DNA of 47,794 nt from Lysobacteraceae bacterium (GTDB lineage: Bacteria; Pseudomonadota; Gammaproteobacteria; Xanthomonadales; Xanthomonadaceae): contig QBLY01000021.1 in the NCBI GenBank assembly GCA_003241895.1, positions 1 to 47,794 on the forward strand. Reading direction: 5' to 3'. A program made the position numbers and the translations under genes. Below the pieces are notes generated by a model. The model ran no database searches, was not told the origin of the DNA, and saw nothing but the letters and a program-made list of their open reading frames with translations. Shown piece after piece: positions 28,023 to 39,129 of this stretch (the stretch's first letter is position 1; the number at the start of each line of letters is the position of its first letter).

Positions 28023-30716
28023 ATGTCTGAAGTCACCGTAGCTTCGCTGGCCAAAGTGCTGGGTATGCCCTCCGAGAAGCTGCTCGTTCAGCTGGCCGGT
28101 GCCGGCATGACCTTCAGCGGGCCGGATCAGGTGGTCAGCAGCACCGAGAAGATGAAGCTGCTCGGCTTCCTTCGCCGTACCCACGGCAAGGACGACCAGC
28201 CGGCGGAAGCCACGGTGCCCAAGAAGATCACGCTGCAGCGCCGCAAGCAGGAAGAGCTGACCGTCAGCGCCGGCAAGACCAAGTCCACGGTCACCGTCGA
28301 AGTGCGCCAGAAGCGCACCTACGTCAAGCGCGACGACGCCGATGCGCCGGTGGTGACCGACGAGCGCCAGGACGCCCTGCGCAAGCTCGAGGAATCCAGG
28401 GCCAAGAACGACGCCGAGCTGGCCGCGCTGAGCGAGTCCGATCGCAAGCGCAAGATCGAGCGCGACGCGGCCGAACTGGCCCGCATCGAAGCGCTGAAGC
28501 CGCCGGTGGTGGTGGCGCCCGTGGAAGAGATGGTCGAGGTGATCGAGCAGGTGCCGGCGCCGGCTCGCCCGCGCATCCAGGAAGTCGAGCGCGCAGCGCC
28601 CGGCGCCATCGTCATCCACGAGCCGCGCAAGGCCCGCATGGAGCCCAAGGCGCCCGAGCGCAAGCCCGGCCCGATGGCGCGCCCGACCCCGGGTGGCCCG
28701 AACCGTCCGCCCGCCGCCGGCGCCAACAAGGTGCCGCCGAAGAAGAACACGGTGCGCGGCTCGAATTCGATGGTGGACAACGAGGGTGAAGAGGGCCAGG
28801 CGCAGCGTTTCGCCGCCGGCCAGCTGCACCTGACCGAGTCCGAGCGGGCCCGCCGCGGCGCCGCCGGGAATCGCAAGAAGCCCAAGATGCGCGGTCCCGA
28901 GCCGTCCCGTACGGCCAGCGGCCAGCACGGGTTCTCGCGCCCGACCGCGCCGATCGTGCGCGACGTCTACATCGGTGAGTCCATCACCGTCGCCGACCTG
29001 GCCGTCAAGCTGGCCATGAAGGGCGGCGAAGTAGTGCGGTCACTGTTCAAGATGGGCGTCATGGCGACCATCAACCAGCTGATCGACCACGACACCGCCG
29101 TGCTGGTGGTGGAAGAACTTGGCCACCGCGCCAGCAAGGCCAGCGACGACGACGATGCCGAGATCGCCTTGGTTGCACACCAGGACGTGGTGCAGGGCGA
29201 GCGCACGACGCGGCCGCCGGTGGTCACCATCATGGGCCACGTCGACCACGGCAAGACCTCGCTGCTCGACTACATCCGCCGCACCAAGGTGGCCACCGGC
29301 GAAGCCGGCGGCATCACCCAGCACATCGGCGCCTACCATGTCGAAACCGAAAAGGGCGTCATCAGCTTCCTCGACACCCCGGGCCATTCGGCGTTCTCCG
29401 CCATGCGTGCCCGCGGCGCCAAGCTCACCGACATCGTGGTGCTGGTGGTCGCGGCCGACGACGGCGTGATGCCGCAGACCATCGAAGCGGTGAACCACGC
29501 GCGCGCCGCCAAGGTGCCGCTGCTGATCGCGGTCAACAAGATGGACAAGCCCGAAGCCAACCCCGACAACGTAAAGCAGGGCCTGGTGAAGCTTGAAGTG
29601 GTGCCCGAAGAGTGGGGCGGCGACGTGCAGTTCGTGCCGATCTCGGCCAAGACCGGCATGGGCGTGGACGCCCTGCTGGAGGCGATCGCGATCCAGGCCG
29701 AGGTGATGGAGCTCACCGCCGTGTACGACGCCCGCGCCACCGGCGTGGTGATCGAATCGGCGCTCGACAAGGGCCGCGGCCCGGTCGCCACCGTGCTGGT
29801 GCAGCAGGGCACGCTCAAGAAGAGCGACTACCTGGTGTGCGGCGTGCACTACGGTCGCGTCCGCGCCCTGTTCGACGAGAACGGCAAGCAGGTGGACCAG
29901 GCCCAGCCGTCGATCCCGGTGCAGGTGCTCGGCCTTTCCGGCGTGCCCGATGCCGGCGACGATTTCGTGGTCGTGGCCGACGAGCGGTTGGCCAAGGAAG
30001 TGGCCCAGCAGCGCGACATCAAGCGCCGCGAGTCGCGCCTGGTCACCACCGCCGGTTCGCGCATGGAAGACATCATGGCGTCCATGGGCCAGAACCTCGG
30101 CCAGGCCAACCTCAACCTGCTGGTGAAGGCCGACGTCCAGGGCTCCGTCGAGGCGCTGCGCCAGTCGCTGGTGGCGCTGTCGAACGACCTGATCAAGATC
30201 AACGTCATCAGCTCCGGCGTGGGCGGCATCACCGAATCCGACGCCACGCTGGCGGCCACGTCCAAGGCCGTCATTATCGGCTTCAACGTGCGCGCCGACG
30301 CCAGCGCCCGCCGCATCATCGAGACCAATGGCCTCGACCTGCGCTACTTCTCGATCATCTACGACGTCATCGACCAGGTGAAGCAGGTCGCTTCTGGCCT
30401 GCTGGGCGTGGAGATCCGAGAGGAAATCCTCGGCATCGCCGAAGTGCGCGACGTGTTCCGCAGCTCCAAGTTCGGTGCGGTCGCCGGTTCGCTGGTCACC
30501 GAGGGCACGGTCAAGAAGTCCAAGCCCATCCGCGTGCTGCGCAATTCTGTGGTGGTGTTCGAGGGCGAACTGGAGTCGCTGCGTCGCTTCAAGGACAACG
30601 TCGAGGAAGTCCGCAGCGGCGTCGAGTGCGGTATCGCCGTGAAGGCCTACAACGACGTGCAGCCGGGCGACCAGATCGAGTGCTTCGAGCGCATCGAGGT
30701 CCAGCGCACGCTGTAA
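28023..30716 (+). CDS. infB: Translation initiation factor IF-2
   Basis: IF-2 is the GTPase that places fMet-tRNA on the 30S subunit and drives subunit joining. The N-terminal IF2 module is at 1-50, followed by a charged linker (about 60-300). The G domain has G1 GHVDHGKT (405-412), G2 GGITQHIG, G3 DTPGH, G4 NKMD and G5 SAK. Domains II and III, and the fMet-binding C-terminal domain ([18 protein letters not shown]), complete it. The length is 897 residues. An in-frame internal start for a shorter isoform, as in E. coli, was not resolved. It cooperates with the initiator tRNA encoded upstream. Confidence 0.98.
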   Translation: MSEVTVASLAKVLGMPSEKLLVQLAGAGMTFSGPDQVVSSTEKMKLLGFLRRTHGKDDQPAEATVPKKITLQRRKQEELTVSAGKTKSTVTVEVRQKRTYVKRDDADAPVVTDERQDALRKLEESRAKNDAELAALSESDRKRKIERDAAELARIEALKPPVVVAPVEEMVEVIEQVPAPARPRIQEVERAAPGAIVIHEPRKARMEPKAPERKPGPMARPTPGGPNRPPAAGANKVPPKKNTVRGSNSMVDNEGEEGQAQRFAAGQLHLTESERARRGAAGNRKKPKMRGPEPSRTASGQHGFSRPTAPIVRDVYIGESITVADLAVKLAMKGGEVVRSLFKMGVMATINQLIDHDTAVLVVEELGHRASKASDDDDAEIALVAHQDVVQGERTTRPPVVTIMGHVDHGKTSLLDYIRRTKVATGEAGGITQHIGAYHVETEKGVISFLDTPGHSAFSAMRARGAKLTDIVVLVVAADDGVMPQTIEAVNHARAAKVPLLIAVNKMDKPEANPDNVKQGLVKLEVVPEEWGGDVQFVPISAKTGMGVDALLEAIAIQAEVMELTAVYDARATGVVIESALDKGRGPVATVLVQQGTLKKSDYLVCGVHYGRVRALFDENGKQVDQAQPSIPVQVLGLSGVPDAGDDFVVVADERLAKEVAQQRDIKRRESRLVTTAGSRMEDIMASMGQNLGQANLNLLVKADVQGSVEALRQSLVALSNDLIKINVISSGVGGITESDATLAATSKAVIIGFNVRADASARRIIETNGLDLRYFSIIYDVIDQVKQVASGLLGVEIREEILGIAEVRDVFRSSKFGAVAGSLVTEGTVKKSKPIRVLRNSVVVFEGELESLRRFKDNVEEVRSGVECGIAVKAYNDVQPGDQIECFERIEVQRTL

Positions 30717-30731
30717 GGCGAGGGCAAACCC

Positions 30732-31094
30732 ATGGCTACCAGAAGTTTCCATCGCACCGACCGCGTCTCGGCCCAGCTGCGGCGCGACATCGGCCTGATC
30801 GTGCACCAGGCGGTGCGCGAATACGGCCTGCCTTCGGTCAGCGTGTCGGACGTCGAGGTCACCCGCGACCTCGCGCACGCCAAGGTGTTCGTCACCGCGC
30901 TGTTGGCCGAACAGGGCCCGGCGGCGGTGAAGGCGCTCAAGGAAATCGCGCCCGAGCTGCGCTACCGGCTGGGCCAGGCGGTGCGCATGCGCCACGTGCC
31001 CGAGATCCACTTCCACTACGACGACTCGGTCGACAAGGGCGAGCGCATCGACCAACTGCTGCGCGACAACCCGCCCAGCGAATCCACCGACTGA
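30732..31094 (+). CDS. rbfA: 30S ribosome-binding factor RbfA
   Basis: RbfA is a KH-like cold-shock protein that binds the immature 30S subunit and helps 16S rRNA 5' processing. The 120 residues contain [38 protein letters not shown] and the C-terminal [21 protein letters not shown]. It is 15 bases after infB with GGCGAGGG as a likely ribosome binding site. Confidence 0.97.
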   Translation: MATRSFHRTDRVSAQLRRDIGLIVHQAVREYGLPSVSVSDVEVTRDLAHAKVFVTALLAEQGPAAVKALKEIAPELRYRLGQAVRMRHVPEIHFHYDDSVDKGERIDQLLRDNPPSESTD

Positions 31095-31108
31095 GCCACG
31101 GCCTGCCC

Positions 31109-32119
31109 GTGGCCAAGACCTTCTTCCGGCCGCTCGACGGCATCGTGCTGCTCGACAAACCCGCCGGCTACAGCTCCAACCAGGCCCTGCAGGACGTGCG
31201 GCGGCTGTTCCGCGCGGAGAAGGGCGGCCACACTGGCGCGCTTGATCCGCTCGCCACCGGCCTGCTGCCGCTGTGCCTGGGCGAAACCACCAAGATCGCC
31301 GGCCTGCTGCTCGGTGGCCGCAAGGCCTACCAGGCGCGCGTACGACTGGGCACCACCACCGACACCGATGATTCCGACGGCGTGGTGCTGCGCGAGCGCG
31401 CCGTGCCTGCGCTGGATCGGGCGACGGTCGAGGCGGCGCTGCGCCCCTTCGTTGGCCGCATCCGCCAGCGTCCGCCGATCTATTCGGCGCTCAAGCAGGG
31501 CGGCGAGCCGCTGTACACCAAGGCGCGCCGCGGCGAAGCCATCGACGTGCCCGAGCGCGAGGTCGAGGTGGAGGCCATTGAACTGCTCGAGCTCGATGGC
31601 GACCAGCTGAGCCTGGTGGTGACCTGCGGCTCGGGCACCTACATCCGCAGCCTGGCCCGGGACCTGGGCGAGGCGCTGAGCTGCGGCGGCCACATCACGG
31701 CGCTGCGCCGGACCTGGGTTGAGCCGTTCCGTGAGGCGCGCGCCTACACCTTGGGCGAACTGCAGACGGTTGCCGAGACCCAGGGCGAGGCGGCGCTGGA
31801 AGCCCTGCTGCTGCCGGTGGAGGCGGGGCTGGCCCATTGGCCGACGGTGGTGGTGGACGCGGAGCAGGCGCGGCGCCTGGGGATGGGGCAGCGGGTTGAG
31901 GTGGGCGAAGCGGGCCTGGAGTCCCTCCCGCGGGGGGTTGCCAGCGTTGTCGGCCCCTCCGGGCCCGTCCTCACGACCCCCGCGGCCCTTGGTTCAGGCC
32001 CGACGGTCCTGGCCGTGAACCTGCTGGACGCCACCGGCCGATCCCTCGGCCTGGGCGAACTCTCGGACGACGGCAAACTCCGGGCCAAACGCCTGTTCCG
32101 CTGGGCGGCGGCCGGCTGA
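31109..32119 (+). CDS. truB: tRNA pseudouridine(55) synthase TruB
   Basis: TruB makes pseudouridine 55 in the T-loop of nearly all elongator tRNAs. [19 protein letters not shown] starts the fold, and the catalytic Asp is D46 in [38 protein letters not shown] and [15 protein letters not shown] follow. The GTG at 31109 is the first plausible start after rbfA (14 bases). The length is 336 residues. Near the C-terminus, about residues 268-297 (bases 31910-32000) form a Pro/Gly/Ser-rich stretch that does not look like the usual PUA-like domain and is encoded by an inverted repeat. The domain resumes at [14 protein letters not shown]. Confidence 0.96.
   Translation: MAKTFFRPLDGIVLLDKPAGYSSNQALQDVRRLFRAEKGGHTGALDPLATGLLPLCLGETTKIAGLLLGGRKAYQARVRLGTTTDTDDSDGVVLRERAVPALDRATVEAALRPFVGRIRQRPPIYSALKQGGEPLYTKARRGEAIDVPEREVEVEAIELLELDGDQLSLVVTCGSGTYIRSLARDLGEALSCGGHITALRRTWVEPFREARAYTLGELQTVAETQGEAALEALLLPVEAGLAHWPTVVVDAEQARRLGMGQRVEVGEAGLESLPRGVASVVGPSGPVLTTPAALGSGPTVLAVNLLDATGRSLGLGELSDDGKLRAKRLFRWAAAG
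31928..31985 (+). repeat. Inverted repeat inside the 3' part of truB
   Basis: CCGCGGGGG at 31928-31936 is a perfect complement of CCCCCGCGG at 31977-31985, with a smaller GGCCC/GGGCC hairpin between. It coincides with the low-complexity segment of TruB and may be a small inserted palindromic element. Confidence 0.4.
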
Positions 32120-32143
32120 ATCGCGCCCGCTGCGCTGCGTGCC

Positions 32144-32172
32144 TTGTCCGGACAGACCCGGGCAGCTATAAT
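32144..32172 (+). promoter_or_regulatory. Promoter of rpsO
   Basis: TTGTCC (32144-32149), a 17-base spacer and a perfect TATAAT (32167-32172). Transcription would start near 32179 and leave a leader of about 95 bases before rpsO. In E. coli the rpsO leader folds into a pseudoknot for S15 autoregulation; whether this one does cannot be seen by eye. Confidence 0.78.
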
Positions 32173-32273
32173 TTTGCGGCTTTCACAAGCACATCCCAAC
32201 CGGCGAGCCACGCGGTGCGGCGTCAATAATGGCGACGTTCCTGCAGGCTGCGCATCACACAGAAGAGAACATC

Positions 32274-32534
32274 ATGTCCGTCGATTCCGCCAAGATCATC
32301 GAAGAGTTCAAGCGCGTCCCCAACGACACCGGTTCCCCGGAAGTCCAGGTGGCCCTGCTCTCCGCCCGCATCGACCACCTCACCGACCACTTCAAGGCCC
32401 ACAAGCAGGACCACCATTCCCGCCGCGGCCTCCTGAAGATGGTCAACCAGCGCCGCAGCCTGCTTGGCTACCTCAAGAAGAAGGATTCCAAGCGCTACCA
32501 GACCCTGATCGAGCGTCTGGGCCTGCGCCGCTAA
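32274..32534 (+). CDS. rpsO: 30S ribosomal protein S15
   Basis: S15 binds the central domain of 16S rRNA early in 30S assembly and bridges to the 50S subunit. The 86-residue sequence has the full signature: [35 protein letters not shown] and [17 protein letters not shown]. The ATG at 32274 gives the family N-terminus ([13 protein letters not shown]); an in-frame ATG at 32229 would add 15 unconserved residues. AGAAGAGAA precedes the start. pnp follows, as in most bacteria. Confidence 0.97.
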   Translation: MSVDSAKIIEEFKRVPNDTGSPEVQVALLSARIDHLTDHFKAHKQDHHSRRGLLKMVNQRRSLLGYLKKKDSKRYQTLIERLGLRR

Positions 32535-32545
32535 GACAAGTAAAC

Positions 32546-32573
32546 CAACGCGGCGCAGAAATGCGCCGCGTTG
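32546..32573 (+). terminator. Stem-loop downstream of rpsO (terminator or RNase III site)
   Basis: A perfect 12-pair stem, CAACGCGGCGCA (32546-32557) with TGCGCCGCGTTG (32562-32573), is capped by a GAAA tetraloop and followed by CATTTGG. The T-run is weak, so partial termination with read-through to pnp is likely. In E. coli this region is cut by RNase III. Confidence 0.65.
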
Positions 32574-32580
32574 CATTTGG

Positions 32581-32624
32581 GGCCCCGGTACCTGCCGGGG
32601 CCAAACCGCCGGGCAGGGTGCCCG
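32581..32624 (+). promoter_or_regulatory. Two further hairpins in the pnp leader
   Basis: GGCCCCGG (32581-32588) pairs with CCGGGGCC (32595-32602), and CGGGCA (32610-32615) pairs with TGCCCG (32619-32624). With the stem before them they make three hairpins in 80 bases, ending about 30 bases before the pnp GTG. In E. coli the pnp leader is double-stranded and serves PNPase autocontrol; a similar role is inferred. Confidence 0.5.
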
Positions 32625-32656
32625 CCGGATCGAATCCGAAGACGAGGAATTAAATC

Positions 32657-34756
<2,100 letters not shown>

Positions 34757-34783
34757 GCCCCCGCTGCAATTCGCACGATCCGG

Positions 34784-34815
34784 AAAAGCGGGCTTCGGCC
34801 CGCTTTTTCTTTTTC
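34784..34815 (+). terminator. Intrinsic terminator of pnp
   Basis: AAAAGCGGGC (34784-34793), a TTCG tetraloop and GCCCGCTTTT (34798-34807), then TCTTTTT. It is a textbook rho-independent terminator 28 bases after the pnp stop. Confidence 0.93.
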
Positions 34816-34888
34816 GACTTCGCCCACTGTTTCGCCCACGGCCGGGCAACTGGTAGATTCATGGCCAGTCCACTACAGGCAGAAGCTG

Positions 34889-35533
34889 ATGGCATCGGGA
34901 ACCCAGGACATCGATCTTTTCGTCCGCGAAGCCCTGGCGAAAGGGTGTTCGCGCGAGTCCATCGAGCAGGCGCTGGCCGCCGCCGGCTGGCCGCCCGAGC
35001 AGTCGCGCAGCGCGCTGGCGGTCTATGCGGACGTCGCCTTCGCCTTGCCCGTGCCCAAGCCGCGGCCCTACCTCTCGGCGCGCGAAGCTTTCCTGTACCT
35101 GCTGCTGTTCGTGGCGCTCTATATCTCCGCCTTCCATTTCGGCAGGATGGTCTTCGACTTGATTTCGGTGGCGCTGCCCGATCCGGCCGAACCGGGCTAC
35201 CAGAACGACCAATTGATGGGTTCCATCCGCTGGTCGATCGCGTCGGTGGTCATCGCCTTCCCGCTTTACCTGTTCATCGCCAGCTTCCTGGGCAAGGAAA
35301 TGACCCACAGCCCGGTCAAGCGCCTGTCCGCCGTGCGGCGCTGGCTGACGTACCTCACGCTTTTCATCGCAGCCACGGTGCTGATGGCCGACATGATCAC
35401 GCTGGTGAACGGCGTGCTGGCCGGCGAGCTCACGCTGCGCTTCGTGCTGAAGGTGGTCGTTGCCGCGGTGATCGCGGGTGGCATCTTCGGTTATTACCTT
35501 TGGGACCTTCGGCGTGAGGAGAAAGAGCCGTGA
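34889..35533 (+). CDS. Membrane protein of the DUF5671 type
   Basis: The 214-residue protein has a soluble N-terminal helical module (residues 1-55, IDLFVREALAKGCSRESIEQ, resembling a UBA-like three-helix bundle) and four membrane helices (about 66-90, 107-132, 150-172, 182-204). REAFLYLLLFVALYISAFHFG is the characteristic segment of DUF5671 proteins. The function is unknown. The gene starts just after the pnp terminator, with TAGATT (34854-34859) as a possible -10. Its stop overlaps the GTG of the next gene, so the two are expressed together. Confidence 0.8.
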   Translation: MASGTQDIDLFVREALAKGCSRESIEQALAAAGWPPEQSRSALAVYADVAFALPVPKPRPYLSAREAFLYLLLFVALYISAFHFGRMVFDLISVALPDPAEPGYQNDQLMGSIRWSIASVVIAFPLYLFIASFLGKEMTHSPVKRLSAVRRWLTYLTLFIAATVLMADMITLVNGVLAGELTLRFVLKVVVAAVIAGGIFGYYLWDLRREEKEP

Positions 35534-35958
35534 GCTCCGGCCCCGGCAAGCTTCTTTTGGTACTGGCCAGCCTGACGGTGGTGGCGGTGTTGGCGATCGC
35601 TCTGTGGGTCGTAGGCTCGCCCGCCGCTCAGCGTGACGCTAGGCTGGACCAGCGTCGAACCGAGGATCTTCAGCGGGTGGAGCGGGCGGTTGTTGCCCAT
35701 TGGGAGGCCAATGGATCGCTGCCTGCCGACCTGGCCGCTTTGGCGCGCGTACCGGGGCAGTCCCTGCCCTTGAACGATCCTGCGGGAGGCCCGGCCTATT
35801 CCTACGAGCCCACGGGATCACGCACATTCCGTCTGTGTGCCAGCTTCGTCACCGACACCGCCGATGATCCACGAACGCGCCGTGGCGCCAACGAAGATTG
35901 GCTGCATGCCGTCGGCCCGAAGTGCTTCGACCGACAGATCCGTGATAGTCAAGACTGA
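35530..35958 (+). CDS. Hypothetical single-pass protein, pseudopilin-like
   Basis: A 142-residue protein with a positively charged start, one N-terminal membrane helix (about residues 8-28) and a helical then beta-rich periplasmic domain. The part LERAV-like helix, LPADLAAL, and GPAYSYEPTGSRTFRLCASF resemble the minor-pilin fold, but a GFTxxE prepilin cleavage site is not present. Two cysteines (C106 and C134) could form a disulfide. It overlaps the DUF5671 gene by 4 bases. A joint envelope role is inferred; the function is unknown. Confidence 0.75.
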   Translation: MSSGPGKLLLVLASLTVVAVLAIALWVVGSPAAQRDARLDQRRTEDLQRVERAVVAHWEANGSLPADLAALARVPGQSLPLNDPAGGPAYSYEPTGSRTFRLCASFVTDTADDPRTRRGANEDWLHAVGPKCFDRQIRDSQD

Positions 35959-35976
35959 GGCCACTGGAGTACTGCC

Positions 35977-36588
35977 ATGAAGCGCCATTTCTCGATGCTG
36001 CGTGAGTTCCACCTCGCGGACTGGTTCACGCTGGCCAACGCCTTTTGCGGCACCGGTGCGGTGTTCGCGGCGATGCGCTTCCTGCAGGAGGGGCGCACGT
36101 CCGACCTGCTCTGGGGCATGGCACTGATCCCGCTGGCCTTCATCTTCGACGCACTCGACGGCAAGATCGCGCGCTGGCGGCACACGGCTTCCACGCTGGG
36201 CCGCGAACTCGATTCGCTGTCGGACGTGATCTCGTTCGGCGTGGCGCCCGCCGCGCTGGCCTACGCCTGCGGCATGCAGGGCGGCTGGGACTGGCTGGTG
36301 CTGTCGTACTTCGTGTGCTGCGGCGTAAGCCGCCTGGCGCGCTACAACGTCACGGCCGAGGCCATGACCGGCGACGAGGGCAAGGTGAAGTACTTCGAGG
36401 GCACGCCCATCCCCACCAGCCTGGCCCTGGTGGTCGTGCTGGCCATCGCCACCTGGCAGGGCAGCATCGGCGACGCGCTGTGGTTTGGCAGCGTGGACCT
36501 GGGTTGGGAACTGCATCCGCTGGTGCTGATGTTCGCGCTTTCAGGTTCACTGATGATCAGCAAGACCCTGCACGTGCCCAAACCCTGA
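35977..36588 (+). CDS. pssA: CDP-alcohol phosphatidyltransferase, probable phosphatidylserine synthase
   Basis: The enzyme joins CDP-diacylglycerol and an alcohol, here probably L-serine, at the inner membrane, leading to phosphatidylethanolamine. The catalytic motif DG-x2-AR-x8-G-x3-D-x3-D is complete: D61, G62, A65, R66, G75, D79 and D83. Several membrane helices span the 203 residues, and YFEGTPIPTS (residues 139-148) is typical of the type II PssA subfamily. The C-terminal domain of longer bacterial PssA proteins is absent. The serine specificity is inferred from family resemblance. It is 18 bases after the preceding gene and possibly co-transcribed with it. Confidence 0.85.
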   Translation: MKRHFSMLREFHLADWFTLANAFCGTGAVFAAMRFLQEGRTSDLLWGMALIPLAFIFDALDGKIARWRHTASTLGRELDSLSDVISFGVAPAALAYACGMQGGWDWLVLSYFVCCGVSRLARYNVTAEAMTGDEGKVKYFEGTPIPTSLALVVVLAIATWQGSIGDALWFGSVDLGWELHPLVLMFALSGSLMISKTLHVPKP

Positions 36589-36663
36589 GGCTTTCCCGCA
36601 CAAGCTGAACCGCTGCCACTCCGGCGGGGCGCGGCTCCCGGCGCATTCAGGGCCGGACTGCTA

Positions 36664-37338
36664 TTAACGATGCACGCGGCCTCGTGCGCGCCGGAGCCGG
36701 CTCCTCGACCGGAGGCACCAAGGAGTCGCCCCATGTCGTTCGCCCTGTTCCTGATTGGTCTGGCCCTGCTCGTCGGCGGAATCGCCTGGGGCATGGTCAC
36801 CGCCGGTGTCGCCCCGCTGTATGTCGGCATCACCTGCATCATCGTGCTGGGCATCGGCATCATGACCGCCGTGTCGCGGACGCGTACCAAGGACTAGCCG
36901 TGGCCGGGCGGTTCGGGCCATGTGGTCATGCCACCCTTGTTTCCTGGGATCGATGCCGACCCACGCATAGCCCAGGAACACCACCAGCAGGCTGACGAAA
37001 TACCGCAGGTAGCGAATGATCGCCCCGCCGATGGATATGCCCTGGCCGGTGTTCGCGTCTACCACGCGTGCTCCGATCGCCATCTTCCCCGGGGTCTGGC
37101 CCAACCAGACCCAGAGCCCGATGGTCGTCACCGCCGGGAACAGATGGGCGATCAGGAAGTCGGCAGGACCCCGGATGAACGTCTGGTCCGTCCAATAGAC
37201 CATTCCGTAGTTCACCGTCAGCAGCGGGAATGTGATGGCGACCACCACGATCGCATCGATGATCGAAGCACCGACCCGCGGCCAGAAGCCCACGTATTCC
37301 ATGTCCGGTCGTTCCATCGCCGGGTCCTGCGTGGTCAT
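36664..37338 (-). CDS. RDD-family membrane protein with run-on C-terminus
   Basis: The first about 143 residues are a standard RDD protein: GFWPRVGASIIDAIVVV (R21, D28), three membrane helices, GQTPGKMAIGARVVDANTG, and the closing GIDPRKQGWHDHM. RDD proteins usually end a few residues later. Here the frame continues for about 80 more Arg/Gly/Asp/His-rich residues to TAA at 36664, antisense through the 54-residue gene. One base less after about 36914 would end the protein at TAG 36894-36896. A frameshift (true or sequencing) is suspected. The ATG overlaps the stop of the upstream small gene (ATGA). RDD proteins have been proposed as transporters; the function is not settled. Confidence 0.7.
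   Translation of the reverse strand: MTTQDPAMERPDMEYVGFWPRVGASIIDAIVVVAITFPLLTVNYGMVYWTDQTFIRGPADFLIAHLFPAVTTIGLWVWLGQTPGKMAIGARVVDANTGQGISIGGAIIRYLRYFVSLLVVFLGYAWVGIDPRKQGWHDHMARTARPRLVLGTRPRHGGHDADAQHDDAGDADIQRGDTGGDHAPGDSADEQGQTNQEQGERHGATPWCLRSRSRLRRARGRVHR
36733..36897 (+). CDS. Small two-helix membrane protein (54 residues)
   Basis: The protein is almost wholly hydrophobic: two membrane helices (residues 2-23 and 27-46) joined by a short loop, with the basic tail SRTRTKD. AAGGAG at 36719-36724 is an optimal ribosome binding site 8 bases before the ATG, which argues that it is real. No family was recognised. A gap of 144 bases with only a weak TATTAA (36662-36667) lies upstream. The reverse strand here carries the extended 3' end of the RDD gene; both cannot easily be constrained coding sequences. 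Confidence 0.7.
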   Translation: MSFALFLIGLALLVGGIAWGMVTAGVAPLYVGITCIIVLGIGIMTAVSRTRTKD

Positions 37339-37586
37339 GCGGAATGCTCCCGGGTCTTCGGGGCTTTCGCCGCGCGAAACGATTGAATGGCGGTGGGCAG
37401 CAACAGCAGTCCCGCCACGAAACACGCCAGCGACCCGATCAGGATCGCCGGGCCGACCCAGGCCGGCGTGGTGCCGAGGGCATTGACGTAGAGGCGGCCG
37501 ACGAAGGAGCCGGCCAGGCCGCACGCCATGAAGAACGCAACGGTGGCGAGCGCGCGGAAGCGGGACACGGGGGCGGGGGCAGTCAT
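37335..37586 (-). CDS. Small membrane protein (83 residues)
   Basis: Two membrane helices (about residues 12-32 and 42-66) with a short extracytoplasmic loop and a basic C-terminal tail (RAAKAPKTREHSA). No known family was recognised. The start is the ATG complementary to 37584-37586; the stop overlaps the RDD start, so the two are coupled. It lies 86 bases downstream of the GntP-family permease on the same strand. Confidence 0.7.
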   Translation of the reverse strand: MTAPAPVSRFRALATVAFFMACGLAGSFVGRLYVNALGTTPAWVGPAILIGSLACFVAGLLLLPTAIQSFRAAKAPKTREHSA

Positions 37587-37672
37587 CGCTTGATTCTGCG
37601 TGATCGCGCCGATATGGCAACGCCGCGAAGCGCCTGCCGTCGCCGCGGGTTCCGGCGACTGCGCGAGATCCC

Positions 37673-39070
37673 TTAAACCCAGCCGGTGGCGTAGTAGACG
37701 CCGATGATCACGAACACCGCCAGCGTCTTGATGATGGTGATGGCGAAGATGTCCTTGTAGGACTGGCGGTGCGTCAGTCCCGTCACCGCCAGCAGGGTGA
37801 TCACCGCGCCGTTGTGCGGCAGCGTATCCATGCCGCCGCTGGCCATCGACGCCACCCGGTGCAGCACTTCCATCGGGATGTTGGCGGCGTTGGCATTGGC
37901 GATGAAGGTGTCGGCCATCGCCGCCAGCGCGATCGACATGCCGCCCGACGCCGAGCCGGTGATGCCGGCCAGCGCGGTCACGGTTACCGCTTCGTTGATC
38001 AGCGGGTCGGGGATCGCGCCCAGCGCGTTGGCCACGATCAGGAAGCCGGGCAGGGCGGCGATGACGGCGCCGAATCCGTACTCGGACGCGGTGTTCATGG
38101 CCGCCAGCAGCGCGCCGCCGATCGCCGGCTTGGTGCTTTCGGCGAAGTGCGTGCTGACGGTGCGCCACGCGAGCAACAGCACCGCCAGGATGCCCACCAG
38201 CAGCGCGGCCTCGACCGCCCAGATGGCGGCGATCTTCGATATTTCCTGCACCACCGGCGCCGGGCTGCCGACCACCGAGGGCACGAACGAATGGCTGTCG
38301 CCGTAGGCCTGCGGGATCAGCACGGTGAACACCTTGTTCGACACGCCCACCAGCACCAGCGGCAGCAGCGCCACCCAGGCGTTGGCGAGGCGGTCGCCGG
38401 CGAAGGGTGCGGGCTCGTTGAGCAGCTCGGTGCCGTAGCCTTCGCCCGCGGTGCGCGCGACGCGCCGGCGCCACTCCAGGTAGCTCAGGCCCAGCGCCAG
38501 GATGAAGATGCCGCCGATGGTGCCCAGCACCGGCGCCGCCCAGGTGTCGGTGCCGAAGAACGAGGCCGGGATGATGTTCTGGATCTGCGGGGTGCCCGGC
38601 AGCGCATCCATGGTGAAGGTGAAGGCGCCCAGGGCGATGGTGCCGGGGATCAGGCGCTTGGGGATGTCGCTCTGGCGGAACAGTTCGGCCGCGAACGGAT
38701 ACACCGCGAACACCACCACGAACAGCGACACGCCGCCGTAGGTCAGCACCGCGCACACGGCCACGATCGACAGCATGGCGCGATCGGGCCCGAACAGCCG
38801 GATGACCGCCGCCACGATGGACTTGGAGAAGCCCGACACCTCGATGAGCTTGCCGAAGATCGCGCCCAGCAGGAACACCGGGAAGTACAGCTTCAGGAAC
38901 CCGACCATCTTGTCCATGAACAGGCCGGTGAACATCGGCGCCACCAGGGTGGGGTCGGTCAGCAGCACCGCGCCCATCGCCGCCACCGGTGCGAACAGGA
39001 TGACGCTGTAGCCGCGGTAGGCCACCAGCATCAGGAACACCAACGCACCAAGCACGATCAGGAAGGACAT
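37673..39070 (-). CDS. GntP-family permease
   Basis: A 465-residue inner-membrane symporter with about 12-14 helices. The family signature is visible in YGGVSLFVVVFAVYPFAAEL, FTMDALPGTPQIQNIIP, and MNTASEYGFGAVIAALPGF. GntP proteins move small carboxylates such as gluconate, and in some species D-3-hydroxybutyrate. The ATG at 39070 is preceded by ACGAAGGC; the frame is open further upstream into the receptor gene but without conserved sequence. It diverges from the TonB receptor across a 156-base promoter region. Given the neighbouring PHB-degrading enzymes, 3-hydroxybutyrate is a plausible substrate (inference). Confidence 0.9.
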   Translation of the reverse strand: MSFLIVLGALVFLMLVAYRGYSVILFAPVAAMGAVLLTDPTLVAPMFTGLFMDKMVGFLKLYFPVFLLGAIFGKLIEVSGFSKSIVAAVIRLFGPDRAMLSIVAVCAVLTYGGVSLFVVVFAVYPFAAELFRQSDIPKRLIPGTIALGAFTFTMDALPGTPQIQNIIPASFFGTDTWAAPVLGTIGGIFILALGLSYLEWRRRVARTAGEGYGTELLNEPAPFAGDRLANAWVALLPLVLVGVSNKVFTVLIPQAYGDSHSFVPSVVGSPAPVVQEISKIAAIWAVEAALLVGILAVLLLAWRTVSTHFAESTKPAIGGALLAAMNTASEYGFGAVIAALPGFLIVANALGAIPDPLINEAVTVTALAGITGSASGGMSIALAAMADTFIANANAANIPMEVLHRVASMASGGMDTLPHNGAVITLLAVTGLTHRQSYKDIFAITIIKTLAVFVIIGVYYATGWV

Positions 39071-39129
39071 GCCTTCGTTTCCCCGGGGAATACAGGCAGG
39101 CAGTGTCCGCAGCCCCGGGCCTTCGGGCC

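Noticed and set aside
29612-31108. Forward frame upstream of truB that is open through infB
   Set aside because: The region belongs to infB and rbfA in other frames; truB homology begins only at 31109.
34757-36588. Possible transferred island between pnp and pssA
   Set aside because: Composition is like the flanks, no integrase, tRNA target or direct repeat was found.
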